From Thiorhodovibrio litoralis (GTDB lineage Bacteria; Pseudomonadota; Gammaproteobacteria; Chromatiales; Chromatiaceae), in the NCBI RefSeq assembly GCF_033954455.1, contig NZ_CP121473.1:1598501-1662500 (forward strand): DNA of 64,000 nt, read 5' to 3'. The notes below the pieces were generated by a model, which saw only the letters and a program-made list of their open reading frames with translations, made no database searches and had not been told where the DNA came from. A program made the translations under genes and the position numbers. Within the stretch, counting starts at the first letter, position 1. The number at the start of each line of letters is the position of its first letter. Of the stretch, positions 46,554 through 55,360 are shown one piece after another.

Positions 46554-47330
46554 TTAGTCCCAATCGTGGGTGTGGAAATGGCTGTGCTCGGTTACCCCGT
46601 GGCGATGACGGTGGCGGTGCACCAGGTTGGCTGCGGTAAGCCGGTCGTGGTCGCTGAGAAAATCCTGGATCGGCCCATCGTAGAGGAGCCGATGGTCCTC
46701 GCCGAGCACCAGGCAACGCTCGCCGAGCTCGCCGGCGAGGCTGAGATTGTGCGTCGTCACCAGCGTCGTCTGCTTGAGGTCGGCGAGGAAGTCCACCAGC
46801 CATCCGGTGCTGCGTGGGTCCATGTTCGCGGTTGGCTCATCCAGGAGCAGGACCTTCGGCTCAAGGATCAGCAGTGCCGCCAGGCAGACGCGCTGCTTCT
46901 CGCCGCCAGAGAGCCCGAACGGCGTGCGCTCAAGCAGCGGCGCCACGCCAAGCTCGCTGGCCCAGTGGTGCACGCGCCCATTCACGTCATCGTGACCGAG
47001 TTGGCGCGGCCCGAAGGCGATCTCGTCGAACACGGTTGGGTTGAAGAGCATAGTATCCGGATTCTGGAACAGCAGCACCAGCTCGCGGCGAAAACGCTGG
47101 TGGAATGCCGCCTCGCGCAATGCCGCGCGGTCGATCACCCGGCCGTCGTAGCAGACAGTCCCGGTCGTCGGTGGCAGCAGGCCGTTGAGCACCTTGAGCA
47201 GTGTGCTCTTGCCGGTGCCGTTGGCGCCGAGCAGGACGACCTTCTCTTCGCGTCCCAGCCGGAAGTCGATGGCGCGGAGGATCTCCTGGCCCTCCGGCAG
47301 ACGATAGCTGACCTCAATCGCCTGGAGCAT
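46554..47330 (-). CDS. nikO: Nickel/cobalt ECF transporter ATPase
   Basis: 258 residues from MLQAIEVSYR (upstream codons to 47435 overlap the T-component gene and were rejected). Walker A GANGTGKS (near 34-41), Q-loop LLFQNPD, signature LSGGEKQR, Walker B VLLLDEPTANMD and switch His in VTTHNL. The C-terminal tail HRHRHRHGVTEHSHFHTHDW is a His-rich metal-binding end. Overlaps nikQ by 17 bases. Confidence 0.92.
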   Translation of the reverse strand: MLQAIEVSYRLPEGQEILRAIDFRLGREEKVVLLGANGTGKSTLLKVLNGLLPPTTGTVCYDGRVIDRAALREAAFHQRFRRELVLLFQNPDTMLFNPTVFDEIAFGPRQLGHDDVNGRVHHWASELGVAPLLERTPFGLSGGEKQRVCLAALLILEPKVLLLDEPTANMDPRSTGWLVDFLADLKQTTLVTTHNLSLAGELGERCLVLGEDHRLLYDGPIQDFLSDHDRLTAANLVHRHRHRHGVTEHSHFHTHDWD

Positions 47331-47892
47331 TGTCGGGCGCATCCGGCTGGAAGAATCCGCGTGAGCGCATGGCGAGCGCGATCTCGCGCGCGTCGTGCTC
47401 GGCGCGGTCGAAGAGGTGGACCGCCGCCGCGGCACTTTGCAAATAGCGCTCGCGCAGACGCAGCCGGCGCAGCCGGCGGCTCTCGGCCGCGAGTCGCAGA
47501 TCCTCGAACAAGCGGCGGAAGGGGATGATCTGGCTCAACACCAGCGTCACTAGGTAGCTCAAATTCCGAGAGAAGCTGAGTGCGCGCAAGATGTCGATTT
47601 TAGACGCCAGAGTGAAGGTGAGAAAGATCAGGAGATAGACCCGGATGTTGACGAGGATCAGGTAATCGAGGCTCACTGCCTGACCGAAGAGCGCGCCCGC
47701 CGCATAGCCGACGCTGATCACGAGGCTGAAGAAGAGCACCGCCCGCAAGGCTCGCCAGCCGATGGTCGGCGCCTGGCGGCCCGCCAACACGGCGACCAGG
47801 AGCAGGCCGGCGGCGAGCCACCAGGGATTGTGGACCGAGGTTGCCGCGACCACAGCGATGGCGTAGCCGAGCAGCAGCAGCCGATCTTTCAT
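47314..47892 (-). CDS. nikQ: Nickel/cobalt ECF transporter T component (CbiQ/NikQ)
   Basis: 192 residues, shorter than usual CbiQ (about 220-250). About four membrane helices followed by the coupling helices with ESRRLRRLRLRERYLQSAAA and the Ala-Arg-Gly-type motif EIALAMRSRGFF that contacts the ATPases. Confidence 0.9.
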   Translation of the reverse strand: MKDRLLLLGYAIAVVAATSVHNPWWLAAGLLLVAVLAGRQAPTIGWRALRAVLFFSLVISVGYAAGALFGQAVSLDYLILVNIRVYLLIFLTFTLASKIDILRALSFSRNLSYLVTLVLSQIIPFRRLFEDLRLAAESRRLRRLRLRERYLQSAAAAVHLFDRAEHDAREIALAMRSRGFFQPDAPDNAPGD

Positions 47893-47904
47893 CTTGGCTT
47901 GCTG

Positions 47905-48534
47905 TTAGCGACGGCGAAGGAAGCTGACGACCAGCACGGTCAGCAAGCCTTCTCCGAGTCCGAGGATGGCGTGCGGAATGAGGACAGCGGGCAGCGTCAC
48001 TGACAGGCCGAACGGGAAGAACAGAGGCTGGCCGTCGCTCCTGTGCGCGATCGCCGGCTGCAGGCCGAGCACCACCGCGACCAGGGCGGCCGGAACAACG
48101 GCGGCCAGCCAGCCTGCGGCAAACAGGCCGGCCCGTTCCCAGCGGGGCGCCAGCAGCCGGTACCCCAGGCAGGCCGCGACCGAACCGCCGAGCCCCATCG
48201 CGAGCGCGTTGACGGGCAGCACGGTTATACCGCCAGCGCCGAGCACCAGTGCTTGCAGCAGCAGGACCAGCGACACAACGGCGAAGGTCAGCCAGGGACC
48301 GAAGATCACAGCGAGGATGCCGATCCCGGAGGCGTGCACCGAGGTCCCACCGGGCAGCGGCAGCATGACCGTCATGAGCACGAAAGCCAGGGCAGTGAGC
48401 ACGGCGAGCCGCGGCAACAGCGTCTCGTCAACGCGGCGGCGCAGCTCACGCGCCGCATAGACCCAGCCCCCGGCTGCGAGCGCATAGGCTGGCAGATAGG
48501 TCTGTGGCGAGAGAAATCCGTCAGGGATGTGCAT
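47905..48534 (-). CDS. nikM: Nickel/cobalt ECF transporter S component (CbiM/NikM)
   Basis: 209 residues starting MHIPDGFLSP, where the N-terminal amine and His2 bind the metal. Six or so membrane helices; second metal His in GGTSVHASGIGILA. Terminates 12 bases before nikQ. Genes nikK and nikL in the same operon point to nickel rather than cobalt. Confidence 0.92.
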   Translation of the reverse strand: MHIPDGFLSPQTYLPAYALAAGGWVYAARELRRRVDETLLPRLAVLTALAFVLMTVMLPLPGGTSVHASGIGILAVIFGPWLTFAVVSLVLLLQALVLGAGGITVLPVNALAMGLGGSVAACLGYRLLAPRWERAGLFAAGWLAAVVPAALVAVVLGLQPAIAHRSDGQPLFFPFGLSVTLPAVLIPHAILGLGEGLLTVLVVSFLRRR

Positions 48535-48537
48535 AGG

Positions 48538-49545
48538 TCAGAACAGCGCCGAGATCGAGAAGACCAGCCGATAGTTCTCCTTGCCTTCTGCGCCCTGCTG
48601 CTCGTTATCTTCGTTGAGGTCTGTCGCGATCGGCAACTTCACGCCAAAGGCGAAGCTTACATTATTCCAATAGGCGCGGACGCCGGGCGTCAGGTAAAGA
48701 ATTTGACCACCGGTGCCGCGCTCTGCCACACCATCCTCCTTGTCGCGCCCGAGGTTGAGATAATTCAACTCGCCGAGCAGGTCGAGGCGAAAACGATGCT
48801 CGGGGTTGGTGTAGAGCTTGTAGATCGCAGCGGTGTTGAGGCGAAATTCGTCGCCGAACTGGCCGGTGAACTTCTGGCCCCCGTGGGCCGGATCAGCGTC
48901 GTAGGTGTTCTGCTGGAACCACAGGTTGGAGATGTCGAAGTTCAGCGTCCAGCGCTCGCCCAGCATCTTGCTGGCCGTCGCGCCCAGCGTGAAGGTCGGC
49001 TTGCCGAAGCCAGTTGACTTGCCCTTGTCGATGTTGCCATCGCGGTCGCGCAGGTTGGGGTCGCCGGTCGGCAGCGTCGCCCCAGCATAGACCGTAAAGT
49101 GCCAGTCCTCCAAGTCGTCGAGGCTCTCGCGTTCCGGGACGAGTTGGAATCCATCGTCGTACTTGAAGCCAATGGTCGCGTTGATGGCGGCGTCGGCCCA
49201 GCCATGGGTGTTGAAGCGGTCGTTCTCGTCGACCTTGTCGTGGTAGGGCAGGAACGCATAGAGCGATAGCCAGGGCGTTACCCCGTAACCGAGCCCAGCC
49301 ATCCAGAAGGTACTGGACTTGGCCTCCTCATCCGTCTCGGGTGTGTAGGTCTTCCAGTCGGCGTCGTCCACCTTGAAATAGGTGAACACCTTGCCTTGGG
49401 GCAGGGTGGCCGAGGAGGACTGTTCCAGCGGCGCACCGGGTCCCTCAAGCGAGGCGGCCCCGAGACCGGCAACACCGTGGTGTGCGGTTGCTGGCAGCGC
49501 CACCAAGGCGAGCGTGGTGCCGAGTGCAAGGGGATGGTTATTCAT
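48538..49545 (-). CDS. Outer-membrane beta-barrel protein in the nickel operon
   Basis: 335 residues with signal peptide (cleavage near LPATAHH). Many amphipathic strands ending in aromatic residues and a C-terminal Phe (LVFSISALF), the beta-barrel assembly signal. Resembles COG4313-type outer-membrane transporters. Mature N terminus begins HHGVAG, possibly metal-binding. The start overlaps the nikL stop as ATGA and the stop lies three bases before nikM, so it is integral to the operon and could be the nickel entry channel (inference). Confidence 0.8.
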   Translation of the reverse strand: MNNHPLALGTTLALVALPATAHHGVAGLGAASLEGPGAPLEQSSSATLPQGKVFTYFKVDDADWKTYTPETDEEAKSSTFWMAGLGYGVTPWLSLYAFLPYHDKVDENDRFNTHGWADAAINATIGFKYDDGFQLVPERESLDDLEDWHFTVYAGATLPTGDPNLRDRDGNIDKGKSTGFGKPTFTLGATASKMLGERWTLNFDISNLWFQQNTYDADPAHGGQKFTGQFGDEFRLNTAAIYKLYTNPEHRFRLDLLGELNYLNLGRDKEDGVAERGTGGQILYLTPGVRAYWNNVSFAFGVKLPIATDLNEDNEQQGAEGKENYRLVFSISALF

Positions 49546-49961
49546 GATCTTCTCCTAACGAATAGTGACCAGATGCCGAAAATGCCAAAGATGACCGAGA
49601 GCCCGACCGCGAGGGCGGCGATGGTGCTCAGCCCGGTTGACGGCGCCGACGACTCGCCATCGGGGGTCGCTGCAATCGTGAAATCGCCGCCGTGGCCATC
49701 TTCTGAGAAGGCGCGCACGCGCCAGTCACCCGAGCGGTCGGGCACAAAGGCCAGACGGCCATTCGCGTCGGTTCGCCCGACGAGGAAGGGCACGCTCTCG
49801 GCGGGCCGATAGACCTCAGTGGACTCGTAGCTGAAGGGGCTGCCGTCCGCGTAGCGCAGCTCGACGATGACGGCGCTCCCGGGTTGCGCTGTATGAATCA
49901 GGCTGTGCGCGTGCAGCGTGCCGGCGAGCAGCGCTGCCGCCAGGGCGAGGAGGAGTCTCAC
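49542..49961 (-). CDS. nikL: Nickel transport accessory membrane protein NikL
   Basis: 139 residues from a GTG at 49961 that overlaps the nikK stop as GTGA; the longer frame upstream is antisense-like Arg-rich sequence over nikK. Signal/anchor helix (LLLALAAALLAGTLHAHS), a beta domain with SAVIVELRYADGSPFSYEST and GRTDANGRLAFVPDRSGDWR, and a C-terminal transmembrane helix (ALAVGLSVIFGIFGIWSLFV). Matches the NikL component of NikMN-KLQO systems. Confidence 0.82.
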   Translation of the reverse strand: MRLLLALAAALLAGTLHAHSLIHTAQPGSAVIVELRYADGSPFSYESTEVYRPAESVPFLVGRTDANGRLAFVPDRSGDWRVRAFSEDGHGGDFTIAATPDGESSAPSTGLSTIAALAVGLSVIFGIFGIWSLFVRRRS

Positions 49962-50674
49962 TTGTCGCTGCCGAGGGCGAAGGTCAGCGCCGTGGTATGG
50001 ACGACCTCGTCGGCCTCGGGGCCGGCGTAAGGCGTTCGCGTGGAGGCCTGGATCAACTGCAGGCCGCCGTGTTTGACGCGAATATTCAGGGTACCGTCGG
50101 CACCCGTTTGGCCGCGGGGCTTGCCGTCGTAGCTGACTGTGGCGTCGGCTACGGGCTGGCCGTTGGCGAGTACGCGCACGGTCAGCTTGTCCCCATCCTT
50201 CAGGGTGAGAGGATTTTCCGCCGGCACGATTTCCAGCGGTGTTGCCAGGGGACTGGCCGCTCCTGATCCCCACTGGTCGATGTGCTTGACGCTCTCGAAG
50301 CTCTGCCAGCTACCCAATGGCGAGGTGGCTTCAGACTTCTTGATGTTCTTGGTGCCGGCCGTGGTCTTGGTCCAGTAGCCGCTGGACGTCAGTAAGTAGA
50401 GGACGGCGCAGTCGCCCTCGATCTTGACGGGTGAGCTGTCTCCGACCTGAGCGGGATGGCTGCCGCCGGTGGCGTCCAGGCAGATGATCGACTTGACGAT
50501 CTCGGGGGAGTAGTCAATTTGCTTCGCGCCCTCGTGGGACACGCGGGGGTGGTGGCCGTAGATGAGTTCGTAACCGCCTGCCTCGGGCTTGACCCAAAGG
50601 TCATGCGCGACAGCGGCACTCAGCCCCGCCGCGAAACCGATGCCGAGTAGGAAGCGCGTCGTCAAGCTCTTCAT
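49958..50674 (-). CDS. nikK: Periplasmic nickel-transport protein NikK (DUF4198)
   Basis: 238 residues from MKSLTTRFLL (AGAGG about seven bases ahead; the 104 upstream codons were rejected). Signal peptide with cleavage near VAHDLW; the mature start HDLWVKPE and YGHHPRVSHEG are typical of DUF4198/NikK and would bind metal through the N-terminal His. First gene of nikK-nikL-OMP-nikM-nikQ-nikO, with overlaps throughout. Confidence 0.87.
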   Translation of the reverse strand: MKSLTTRFLLGIGFAAGLSAAVAHDLWVKPEAGGYELIYGHHPRVSHEGAKQIDYSPEIVKSIICLDATGGSHPAQVGDSSPVKIEGDCAVLYLLTSSGYWTKTTAGTKNIKKSEATSPLGSWQSFESVKHIDQWGSGAASPLATPLEIVPAENPLTLKDGDKLTVRVLANGQPVADATVSYDGKPRGQTGADGTLNIRVKHGGLQLIQASTRTPYAGPEADEVVHTTALTFALGSDK

Positions 50675-50708
50675 GGGTGCTACCTCTGCAAAAAATTGGA
50701 GGCAGAGT

Positions 50709-50735
50709 GTAACACTAAAATATATTTCGTAATAC
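50709..50735. promoter_or_regulatory. Candidate operator before nikK
   Basis: Direct words GTAACAC (50709-50715) and GTAATAC (50729-50735), 20 bases apart (about two helical turns), in an AT-rich island 35-61 bases before nikK. NikR boxes in some bacteria use GTGTTAC/GTAACAC half-sites, but these are inverted there, not direct as here. Metal-dependent control is a guess. Confidence 0.25.
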
Positions 50736-50877
50736 TTTGAAACATTCCTCCACGACTGTAGGTCTCGGGTGAGGGCGAGCAGCACTGCGAGGATAAGGTA
50801 TCCTGAATGCCCGGAACGAGTGCCCGCTTGGCGTTCCTGTTTCCAAACTCGAAGCGATCCACAATGGTTCGAACCCT

Positions 50878-52068
50878 GTGACATTGACACCATTGAAAAC
50901 CTGGTCCAAGCGCTTGCTGATCCTGGGCGTCGCGGGGCTTCTAGTCTGGGGTCTCTACCATCAGCTAACTCAGACTGCGACAACAACGGCCAACAAGCCC
51001 GCTAGCCTCCCGGTCCCGGTTGAGGTGGCCCCCGTCGAAAATGGCCCCATCGAACTCCGGCGCATCTTCACCGGTACCCTGGAGGCGCACGCCGAGTTTG
51101 TGGCGGCACCCAAGGTGAGCGGGCGCGTGGTGGCCTTGCATGCGGATCTGGCCGACGGGGTGACCCGCGGCCAGGTGGTCGCAGTGCTGGACGACGCGGA
51201 ATATGTGCAGGATGTCGCGCGCGCCCAGGCCGATCTCGCCGTCGCCAAGGCCAGCCAGATCGAGGCCGATAGCCTGCTCAAAATAGCGGATCGTGATCTA
51301 GAGCGTGTCGATAGACTCCAGACGCGCGGGGTGAGTTCACAATCGCAGCGCGACATCGCCAAGGCGGAGCAACTCGCCAAACAGGCCCAGGTGGCCGTCA
51401 CCAGCGCCAAGGTCACAAGCGCCGAGGCGAATCTGGAGACGGCCCGCATCCGGCTCGGTTATACCCAGGTCAATGCGGGCTGGCGCGGCGGCAGCGAGCA
51501 GCGCGTGGTCGCGGAGCGTTATGTCGACGAGGGCGAGACCGTGGCCGCCAATGCCCCGCTGCTGCGCATCGTCGAACTCGACCCCATCACCGCCGTCTTC
51601 TACGTCACCGAGCGCGATTATGCGCAATTGCAGCCGGGACAAGCCGCGACCCTCTCCACCGACGCCTTCCCCAACGAGCACTTCCAGGGCAGCATTCAAC
51701 GCATCGCGCCCGTGTTTCGCGAGACCAGCCGCCAGGCGCGCATCGAGCTGCGGGTCGCTAACCCCGAGCAGCGCCTAAAACCGGGCATGTTCATTCGCGC
51801 CACGGTGATTCTGGCGCGCGAAGAAGAGGCGGTCATGGTGCCGGGCCAGGCGCTGACCACCCGCGAAGGTCAGGACGGGGTCTTTCTGGTGAGCGGTGAC
51901 GGCGCCCAGGCCCAGTGGTGTGTCGTGCAGCGCGGCATCCAACAGGACGCGCGGGTACAGGTCACAGGTGAGGGCATTGCGGGACAGGTCGTGGTGCTGG
52001 GGCAGCAGTTGCTCGAAGACGGCTCGCCAATCCGGATTGTGGCGGGGACAGCAGCCACTTCCCCATGA
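50878..52068 (+). CDS. RND efflux periplasmic adaptor subunit
   Basis: 396 residues; GTG start at 50878 (TTG codons at 50884 and 50893 are alternatives, ribosome site weak). Membrane anchor near 12-30, lipoyl halves with [20 protein letters not shown] and [20 protein letters not shown], a coiled-coil hairpin (about 115-190), beta-barrel and membrane-proximal domains. Membrane-fusion protein linking the pump at 52082 to an outer-membrane channel; no TolC gene is in the window. The stop overlaps a mini-frame that leads to the pump gene. Confidence 0.9.
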   Translation: MTLTPLKTWSKRLLILGVAGLLVWGLYHQLTQTATTTANKPASLPVPVEVAPVENGPIELRRIFTGTLEAHAEFVAAPKVSGRVVALHADLADGVTRGQVVAVLDDAEYVQDVARAQADLAVAKASQIEADSLLKIADRDLERVDRLQTRGVSSQSQRDIAKAEQLAKQAQVAVTSAKVTSAEANLETARIRLGYTQVNAGWRGGSEQRVVAERYVDEGETVAANAPLLRIVELDPITAVFYVTERDYAQLQPGQAATLSTDAFPNEHFQGSIQRIAPVFRETSRQARIELRVANPEQRLKPGMFIRATVILAREEEAVMVPGQALTTREGQDGVFLVSGDGAQAQWCVVQRGIQQDARVQVTGEGIAGQVVVLGQQLLEDGSPIRIVAGTAATSP

Positions 52069-52085
52069 ACCTGGCTCGCCCATGA
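52065..52085 (+). other. Six-codon mini-frame from a 17-bp tandem duplication between adaptor and pump
   Basis: The adaptor stop is inside ATGA (52065-52068). From that ATG the frame reads MNLARP and stops at a TGA that overlaps the pump ATG, again as ATGA (52082-52085). The pump also begins MNLAR: the 17 bases CATGAACCTGGCTCGCC are repeated with one or two changes, so the start region has been duplicated. Confidence 0.6.
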
Positions 52086-55000
52086 ACCTGGCCCGCGCAA
52101 GCGTTAGCAAACCCGTCTTCACCAGCATGGTGACGCTGATCGTGCTGGTGCTCGGCACGGTTTCGCTCAGCCGGTTACAGATCGATCTGCTGCCCAGTAT
52201 CGAACTGCCGACGCTGACGGTTCGCACCCAATACGAGGGCGCGGACCCCATCGTGATGGAACGTTTGGTCACCCAGATCGTCGAGGAGATCATCGCTACC
52301 GTCCCCGGCGTGGTGGAGATGACGTCCAGTTCCTATGAGGGCAATAGCCGCGTGCGGGTCACCTTCGCCTGGGGTTCCGACATCGATTCGGTGGCGGTGG
52401 ATGTGCAGGCGACGCTGGAGGACGAGGTCAGCGAACTGCCTGACGATATCGTTGGCCCGCGCGTGAGCAAGTTCGATGTCGACAGCTTTCCGGTAGTGCT
52501 GCTCGGCATCTCCAGCCGGCTCGACCCGGTCGTGCTGACGCAGCTGGTGGAGGATCAGGTCCGCTACCGTTTCGCGCGCATTCCCGGCGTGGCGCAGGTG
52601 GACCCCTGGGGTGGTTTTACCCGCGAGGTGCGAGTGGAGCTTGATTCAACCAGGGTCAACGCCCTCGGTCTGTCGCTGAACGACATCCTGGACGCGCTCG
52701 AAAACGCCAATCTGGACCTGCCCGCCGGCAAGATCGAGCGCGGGCGTTATGAGGTCACCCTGCGCGCCCCGGCAGAGTTCGCCGATCTCGACCAGATCCG
52801 CGCCACCGTGATCGGCAAGCGCGAGGGCGCGGTGGTGACCCTGGGCCAGGTCGCCAAGGTCGCCGACACCTACGAGAAGCTCACCAGCATGATTCGGGTC
52901 AACGGCGAGCGCGGTCTGCGCGTGGCCATCCGCAAGCAGGCCGGCGCCAACACGGTGGACGTGGCGCAGCAGGTGCTGGCCGAGATCGACGCCATCAACC
53001 AGGCGTTTTCGCAGATCCATGTCGCGCCGGTCATCAACCAGGGCAACTTCATCGAGCGGTCCATCGCCAACGTCGCCCAGTCCGTCCTCTATGGTGGCGC
53101 GCTGGCGGTACTGGTGCTGCTGTTTTTTCTGCGCAACTTGCGCAGCACGCTGGTCATCTCGCTGGCCATCCCGATCTCGGTGGTGGCGACCTTCGCGCTG
53201 CTCTATTTCGGCGGCTTCACGCTCAATCTGATGACCCTGGGCGGGCTCGCGCTGGGGGTCGGCATGATGGTGGACAGCTCGGTGGTGGTGCTGGAGAACA
53301 TCTACCGGCGTCATCGTGAACTCGGCGAGACCCCGCGCGCCGCGGCGGTGGCCGGTACCGGCGAGGTGGCCGGGGCGGTGACCGCCGGCACCATCACCAC
53401 GCTCACCATCTTCCTGCCGCTGGTCTTCGTGCGCGGCGTCCCCGGCGTGCTGTTCCAGGAACTCGCCTACGTGATCATGTTCTCGCTGCTCTGTTCGCTG
53501 CTGGTGGCGCTCGGTCTGGTACCGATGCTGGCCTCGCGGTTTTTGAGCGCACAGGACACGCAAACTGGACGTGGTTGGACGGGGCGCTTGGCGGCGCGCG
53601 CCGGCACCTGGTTCACGGCCATGGAGGACGGCTACCGAGACCTGCTGGCCGTGACGCTGCGCCATCGGTGGTTGACCGTCGGTGGCTCGGCGGCGATCCT
53701 CGCCGCCAGCCTGCTCCTGATCCCATCCATCGGCACCGAGTTCATGCCCCCCAGCGACGAGGGCGAGGTGCGCGTCACCGGCGAGATGGAGGTCGGCACC
53801 CGCCTGGCCCTCATCGACCGTCAGTCCCGTCAGATGGAGGCCATCGTCATGGCCGCGGTCCCGGAGGCGGTGTCCTCGGTGGTCTCGGTGTCGACCTCCG
53901 GCAACCGCGGCAGCGCCAAGGCCCAGAGCGAGATCCGTCTCTCGCTGACCCCGGCCACCCAGCGGACACGCTCCAACGCCGAGATCGCCGATGATCTGCG
54001 TCAACGCCTGGAGGGACGCATCCCCGGCATGACCATCCGCACCCGCGCCCCGCAGGGCCAATTCCTGCTCGAACGCCTGCTGGCGGGGACCGAGGGCATC
54101 ACAGTGGAGGTCCGCGGCTTCGACTTGGACACCCTGGCCCTGCTGGCGCGTCGGGTGTCGGAGGCCATCGCCGATGTCCCTGGCGTCACCGACGTCGACA
54201 TCAGCCGCGAGACCGGTATCCCGCAGCAGCAGATCCAGGTTCAGCGCGACAAGATCGCCGATCTGGGGCTGACCGTGCGTGACATCACCGAAGTCATCGA
54301 GACCGCCGTGGCCGGCTCCAAGGCCGGCGAATTCCGCTCTCAGGGCAACTCCTACCGCATCCTGGTGCAGTTGGAGAACGCCGAACAACGCTCCATCGAC
54401 GAGATCCTCGACCTCACCCTGCGCACCCCCGCCGGCGAACAGGTGGCGCTGCGCAACCTGGTCACCACCGAGAGTGCACGAGGACCGGTGATCGTCGAGC
54501 GCAAGGACCAGCAGCGACTGGTGACCGTGACCGCCAACGTGGCGGACCGTGATCTCGGCTCGGTGGCGAACGACGTGCGTGCACGGCTGGGGGCGATCCC
54601 TCGCCCCATTGGCTACGACCTCAACATCGCCGGTAATTACCAGGAACAGGAAAAGGCGTTCCAGGAGCTGACGCTGTCGCTGCTGTTGGCGCTGGTCCTG
54701 GTCTATATGGTGCTGGCCTCGCAATACGAATCGCTGCGCGACCCGCTGGTGGTCATGCTCTCGGTACCAATGGCGACCGTCGGCGTGGTGCTCACGCTCT
54801 TTCTCACCGACACCACGCTAAACCTGCAATCGGCCATCGGCTGCATCATGCTCTGCGGCATCGCGGTCAATAACGCCATCCTGCTGGTCGATCAGGCCGG
54901 GCGTCTGCGCCGCGAGGGACTGCCGATGCAGGAGGCACTGAGCGAGGCCGGTCGGCGGCGTCTGCGTCCTATCCTCATGACCACCCTGACCACCGTCCTC

Positions 55001-55201
55001 GCGCTGCTGCCGCTCGCCTTCGGCATCGGCGAAGGCGCCGACGCCCAAGCACCGCTCGCGCGCGCCGTGCTGGGTGGACTCACGGCCTCGACGCTCATTA
55101 CACTGGTCTTGATTCCGGCGGTTTATTCCCTGATCAACGCCCATCACGTCGAGAGCGTCCCTGGGCTGCCTCCTCAAGCACCTTCGCGGCCCACTGGTTA
55201 A
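52082..55201 (+). CDS. RND multidrug efflux pump, HAE1/AcrB family
   Basis: 1039 residues from [10 protein letters not shown]; twelve membrane helices in two halves (first after residue 8; the second half begins after about 510) and two large periplasmic loops. Proton-relay acids in [20 protein letters not shown] (helix 4; first Asp of the usual DD pair is Val-Asp here with a single Asp) and [13 protein letters not shown] later. Inner-membrane drug/proton antiporter. The last 68 bases overlap a HicB remnant on the other strand. Confidence 0.92.
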   Translation: MNLARASVSKPVFTSMVTLIVLVLGTVSLSRLQIDLLPSIELPTLTVRTQYEGADPIVMERLVTQIVEEIIATVPGVVEMTSSSYEGNSRVRVTFAWGSDIDSVAVDVQATLEDEVSELPDDIVGPRVSKFDVDSFPVVLLGISSRLDPVVLTQLVEDQVRYRFARIPGVAQVDPWGGFTREVRVELDSTRVNALGLSLNDILDALENANLDLPAGKIERGRYEVTLRAPAEFADLDQIRATVIGKREGAVVTLGQVAKVADTYEKLTSMIRVNGERGLRVAIRKQAGANTVDVAQQVLAEIDAINQAFSQIHVAPVINQGNFIERSIANVAQSVLYGGALAVLVLLFFLRNLRSTLVISLAIPISVVATFALLYFGGFTLNLMTLGGLALGVGMMVDSSVVVLENIYRRHRELGETPRAAAVAGTGEVAGAVTAGTITTLTIFLPLVFVRGVPGVLFQELAYVIMFSLLCSLLVALGLVPMLASRFLSAQDTQTGRGWTGRLAARAGTWFTAMEDGYRDLLAVTLRHRWLTVGGSAAILAASLLLIPSIGTEFMPPSDEGEVRVTGEMEVGTRLALIDRQSRQMEAIVMAAVPEAVSSVVSVSTSGNRGSAKAQSEIRLSLTPATQRTRSNAEIADDLRQRLEGRIPGMTIRTRAPQGQFLLERLLAGTEGITVEVRGFDLDTLALLARRVSEAIADVPGVTDVDISRETGIPQQQIQVQRDKIADLGLTVRDITEVIETAVAGSKAGEFRSQGNSYRILVQLENAEQRSIDEILDLTLRTPAGEQVALRNLVTTESARGPVIVERKDQQRLVTVTANVADRDLGSVANDVRARLGAIPRPIGYDLNIAGNYQEQEKAFQELTLSLLLALVLVYMVLASQYESLRDPLVVMLSVPMATVGVVLTLFLTDTTLNLQSAIGCIMLCGIAVNNAILLVDQAGRLRREGLPMQEALSEAGRRRLRPILMTTLTTVLALLPLAFGIGEGADAQAPLARAVLGGLTASTLITLVLIPAVYSLINAHHVESVPGLPPQAPSRPTG

Positions 55202-55355
55202 GGCTGGTTCCGGCGGCTTGCGCAGCGATCAGCGCGGCACCGTGTACCTCAGGTGGGACACGCAGCATCATGTTTCCACTGGGTGGTTTGATCGGTGGCT
55301 GGCCGATTTCTTCGCACTCTTGCAAGTAGAAATTGACGGCGTTCTCGAGGCGTCA
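55134..55355 (-). pseudogene. HicB-type antitoxin, C-terminal half only
   Basis: Minus-strand translation RLENAVNFYLQECEEIGQPP followed by IKPPSGNMMLRVPPEVHGAA and [15 protein letters not shown] is the C-terminal half of a HicB family antitoxin with its ribbon-helix-helix DNA-binding part. A TGA precedes RLEN, so the N-terminal RNase-H-like half is missing; translation could start only at MQECEE (55325), giving 63 residues. No HicA toxin gene is nearby. It overlaps the pump gene's 3' end. Confidence 0.65.
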
Positions 55356-55360
55356 TGAAG

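Noticed and set aside
50803-50880. Possible tRNA because of GGTTCGAACC
   Set aside because: T-arm-like word only; no matching D-arm, anticodon arm or acceptor stem.
52646-54724. 692-codon minus-strand frame over the RND pump
   Set aside because: Antisense to conserved pump helices and loops; His/Gln/Gly-rich nonsense composition.
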